Source of the DNA: Methylosinus sp. C49
GTDB taxonomy: Bacteria; Pseudomonadota; Alphaproteobacteria; Rhizobiales; Beijerinckiaceae
Reading direction: 5' to 3'
Length of the DNA stretch: 64,000 nt
NCBI RefSeq assembly: GCF_009936375.1
Contig: NZ_AP022332.1
Location: 3,814,501 to 3,878,500 of the forward strand
Shown: in pieces, positions 61,816 to 64,000 of the stretch
Layout: every line of letters begins with the position of its first letter
Numbering within the stretch: position 1 is the stretch's first letter
Program-made: the position numbers and the translations under genes
The notes under the pieces: model-generated
Told to the model about the DNA's origin: nothing
Database searches by the model: none
Seen by the model: only the letters and a program-made list of their open reading frames with translations

Positions 61816-63009
61816 TCAGCCTTTCGCCTGGATTTTCGTCGTCGTCGGCTCACGTTCGCGCAGCTCGCCGGTGGCGTCGTCGATCACGACCTCGACACCT
61901 CTCGCCAGTTGCCCGGCGCGCACGAGTTGCAGGCCTTCGACAACCACGCGGTCGCCGTCGTCGAGCCCCGCCGTGACCAGCCAATTATTGCCGACCGTCC
62001 TGCCGATGGAGAGCACGCGCTCTTCGATCTTGTCGTCCTTGCCGAGCACCAGCGCCGTCGCCTGCCCCCTGACGTTGCGGACGACCGCGCGCTGAGGGAC
62101 GAGGAACGCGCCGGGCGCGGCGCCTTCCTCGACGATCGCCCGGGCGTACATTCCCGGAAGAAGCAGTCGCTTCGGATTAGGGAAGACCGCTCGCACAGTC
62201 GCGGTTCCGGTCGTCTGGCTGACTTTGGCCTCGGTGAATTCGAGCCGCCCTGTCATCGGATAGACCCAACCATTTTCGAGCTTCAGCTTCACATCGACTT
62301 TGCGCTCCGACGATCGGATGCGGCCCTCGTCGATGGCCTGTCGCAGATCGAGCAAGGCGGCGCTCGATCGGGTGAGGTCGACATAGATCGGATCGAGCGT
62401 GCGGATGGTGGTGAGCGTGTCGGCCTGACCGGCCGTCATCAGCGCGCCTTGCGTCAGCGAGGACTTGTCGGCGCGGCCGCCGATCGGCGCCTTGATCGTC
62501 GTATAGTCGAGATTGATCTTGGCGCTCGCGACATTCGCCTGCGCCGTCGCCACATCGGCTCGCGCCTGAGTGAGCGCGGCGATGGCCTCCTCGAGATCCT
62601 GCGCGCTGACAGCGTTCTTTTTGATCAGTCCCTGATAGCGCTCGACCTTGGCTTGCGCACTGGGCACAGTGGCCTCGGCTTTCCGCAGCGCGGCGACGGC
62701 GCTGTCATGCGCGGCTCGATAGGGGGCGGCATCGATCTGATAGAGCGGCGCGCCCTCGGCGACTTCGCCACCCTCCTGGAACAGCCGCTTCTGAATGATC
62801 CCCGCGACCTGCGGCCGCACTTCCGCCACCAGCGAAGCGACGATGCGGCCGGGCAGCTCGGAGGCGATGGCGACATTGCGAGGATGCAAGGTGACGACGC
62901 CCACCTCGGGCCGCTCGGGCGACGCCTTGGCTCGGTCGCTCGAAATGAAGTCGCATCCGGTGAGCGCGACGGCGGCGGTGAAGGCGGCGATCGTCGTGCG
63001 AAAATTCAT
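61816..63009 (-). CDS. RND efflux periplasmic adaptor (MFP) lipoprotein
   Basis: A 397-aa AcrA/MexA-like adaptor linking the permease to an outer-membrane channel. The signal peptide ends in a lipobox (AVALTGC), so it is a lipoprotein. [40 protein letters not shown], a helical hairpin (about 95-170), [19 protein letters not shown] and [20 protein letters not shown] are family features. It is the first gene of the minus-strand efflux operon, divergent from the response regulator. Confidence 0.93.
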   Translation of the reverse strand: MNFRTTIAAFTAAVALTGCDFISSDRAKASPERPEVGVVTLHPRNVAIASELPGRIVASLVAEVRPQVAGIIQKRLFQEGGEVAEGAPLYQIDAAPYRAAHDSAVAALRKAEATVPSAQAKVERYQGLIKKNAVSAQDLEEAIAALTQARADVATAQANVASAKINLDYTTIKAPIGGRADKSSLTQGALMTAGQADTLTTIRTLDPIYVDLTRSSAALLDLRQAIDEGRIRSSERKVDVKLKLENGWVYPMTGRLEFTEAKVSQTTGTATVRAVFPNPKRLLLPGMYARAIVEEGAAPGAFLVPQRAVVRNVRGQATALVLGKDDKIEERVLSIGRTVGNNWLVTAGLDDGDRVVVEGLQLVRAGQLARGVEVVIDDATGELREREPTTTKIQAKG

Positions 63010-63084
63010 GGGCGCGCTTTCGAGAATATTGCGGAGGCTTAGGGTTCGATCGTGACCTACGCCGTCGCCGTTCGAGAATCGTGC

Positions 63085-63106
63085 AGATTTGATGGAGATT
63101 TGATGG
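63085..63106. promoter_or_regulatory. Perfect tandem 11-bp repeat between efflux operon and response regulator
   Basis: AGATTTGATGG occurs twice with no gap, an exact 11-bp period. OmpR-family regulators bind tandem direct repeats spaced about 10-11 bp, and the adjacent gene encodes such a regulator, so this is a good candidate operator for the divergent pump and two-component genes. The repeat is seen and the binding is inferred. Confidence 0.5.
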
Positions 63107-63256
63107 AGACCGCGGATGTCCGCGCTCTCGAGGCGTCGGGAGCGTTTGCAGCGGCCGGAATTTCGGCCATATGTCGGGGCGGCCAGAGCGCGCGAAGGCG
63201 CCGTCCCACCCGCGAGGACCGATGAGCCCAGTCAGCAAGCCCGCGAGCGTTCGACC

Positions 63257-63943
63257 ATGAACGAACTCGTTCTCATCGCCGACGACGAACCGGAAATCAC
63301 CGCGATTCTGGAAGCCTATCTGGCGCGGGAAGGGCTGCGAACCGTGAGCGCGGCGGATGGCCGGATCGCGCTCGATCAACATGCGATTCTGAAGCCGGAC
63401 ATCGTCTTGCTGGACGTGAACATGCCGAATGTCGACGGCTGGGAGACTTTGGCCGAGCTGCGGCGCCGCGGCGACACGCCGGTCATCATGATCACCGCGC
63501 TCGACGAGGACATCGAGCGCCTTCAGGGACTGCGTCTCGGCGCCGACGATTACGTGGTGAAACCGTTCAATCCGGCGGAAATCGTCGCGCGCGTCAAGGC
63601 GGTTCTGCGGAGAACCAATGCGCGCGGCGATAGCCCCGTCTTACGGATCGGCAAGCTCGAGATCGACATCGAGAGCTTTCTTGCCAAGGTGCGAGACGGC
63701 GAAGCGGCAGCGTCCCTGCCTCTGACGCTGACAGAATTCCGCCTCCTCGCCCATATGGCGAAATCGCCCTCGCGCGCGTTTAGCCGCGGCGAGCTGGTCG
63801 ACGCATGCCTACCGGGCGGCGACGCGCTCGAGCGGACGGTCGACAGTCATATGAGCAATCTGCGCCGCAAGCTCGACGAGGCCGGCGCGTCCGGTCTGAT
63901 GAATGTCGTGCGCGGCGTCGGCTATCGGCTGGCGGCGCCATGA
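63257..63943 (+). CDS. OmpR-family response regulator (BaeR/AdeR-like)
   Basis: A 228-aa regulator. The receiver domain has acidic pocket DDEPE, phosphoacceptor Asp in IVLLDVNMPNVDGWE (about residue 51), MITALD and Lys of YVVKPFNP. The C-terminal winged helix has LPLTLTEFRLLAHMAKSPSR, AFSRGELVDAC and ERTVDSHMSNLRRKL. The ATG at 63257 matches the receiver start; upstream in-frame codons are not homologous. It overlaps the kinase gene (ATGA) and is divergent from an RND pump, an arrangement typical of pump-controlling systems. Confidence 0.92.
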   Translation: MNELVLIADDEPEITAILEAYLAREGLRTVSAADGRIALDQHAILKPDIVLLDVNMPNVDGWETLAELRRRGDTPVIMITALDEDIERLQGLRLGADDYVVKPFNPAEIVARVKAVLRRTNARGDSPVLRIGKLEIDIESFLAKVRDGEAAASLPLTLTEFRLLAHMAKSPSRAFSRGELVDACLPGGDALERTVDSHMSNLRRKLDEAGASGLMNVVRGVGYRLAAP

Positions 63944-64000
63944 CCCGCCATCGTTTGAGCCGACAGATCACGCTGTCGATGAGCGCGGTCGTCGCCGTCG
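63940..64000 (+). CDS. Sensor histidine kinase (partial, runs off right edge)
   Basis: Only the first 20 codons are present. TRHRLSRQITLSMSAVVAV begins with a basic stretch and enters a hydrophobic helix, as expected for the first membrane segment of a sensor kinase. The ATGA overlap with the response regulator stop supports the call. The partner relationship is by gene order. Confidence 0.7.
   Translation, partial: MTRHRLSRQITLSMSAVVAV

Noticed and set aside
58823-62095. Very long plus-strand frame antisense to the RND pump
   Set aside because: It is the complementary shadow of two well-identified efflux genes, with extreme Arg/Asp/Glu-rich composition and no homology.

Overview
The window is high-GC, dense, mostly operonic DNA from an alphaproteobacterium of the Hyphomicrobiales. 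Markers are alphaproteobacterial-type GshA, DUF2093, DUF4170 and DUF6101 proteins, KDO/lipid A genes, OprP-like porins with an N-terminal coiled coil, and a Porin_2-family porin. The overall flavour is Methylocystaceae-like (Methylosinus/Methylocystis), but no methane-oxidation gene is present, so the genus is inference only.

Layout. 0-5 kb: an ECF sigma factor running off the left edge, an L,D-transpeptidase, a small membrane protein and a GT17 glycosyltransferase fused to a methyltransferase. 5-7 kb (minus): the methylmalonyl-CoA mutase small subunit followed by a coupled secreted protein. 7.2-12.8 kb (plus): a tightly coupled seven-gene operon of acyl carrier protein, ketosynthase, two hotdog proteins, a short-chain reductase and two membrane glycosyltransferases. 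It looks like a dedicated fatty-acyl/glycolipid pathway. 12.8-27.4 kb: housekeeping genes (yqgE, a DsbD-like protein, rnhA-thrB-ispH, a DUF937 protein, a tiny Flp pilin, gshA, rsmE, ubiA, cysQ-like, waaA, lpxK). 27.6-35.4 kb: an outer-membrane block with three OprP-type porin paralogues and one Porin_2-type porin. 35.4-36.5 kb: a Ppx/GppA phosphatase.

36.9-58.7 kb has the marks of a genomic island. A tRNA-Gln(CTG) is followed at once by a frameshifted integrase N-terminus, a deleted IS3-type transposase and about 0.7 kb without genes. Next comes a long plus-strand surface-glycan cluster. It holds a complete pseudaminic-acid route (pseB, pseC, pseF, a pseG-pseH fusion, pseI), a second nucleotide-sugar dehydratase, a 2-oxoglutarate dioxygenase, a Gfo/Idh oxidoreductase with a DegT aminotransferase, polymerase-like and flippase-like membrane proteins, a GT2, two methyltransferases and an initiating sugar-phosphate transferase. 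Between the methyltransferases and the transferase lies an unexpected trio: class IV aminotransferase, fold-III PLP decarboxylase and HpcH/HpaI aldolase. Such enzymes could make an amino-acid-derived or amino-alcohol substituent for the glycan. This trio and the 7-13 kb acyl operon are the best candidates for undescribed biology. Base composition is less GC-rich here, notably around 51.9-52.1 and 53.6-53.9 kb.

58.7-64 kb: an RND efflux pump (permease and lipoprotein adaptor, minus strand) divergent from an OmpR-family response regulator and the start of a sensor kinase. A perfect tandem 11-bp repeat lies between them. Three families of dispersed or palindromic intergenic repeats are also present.
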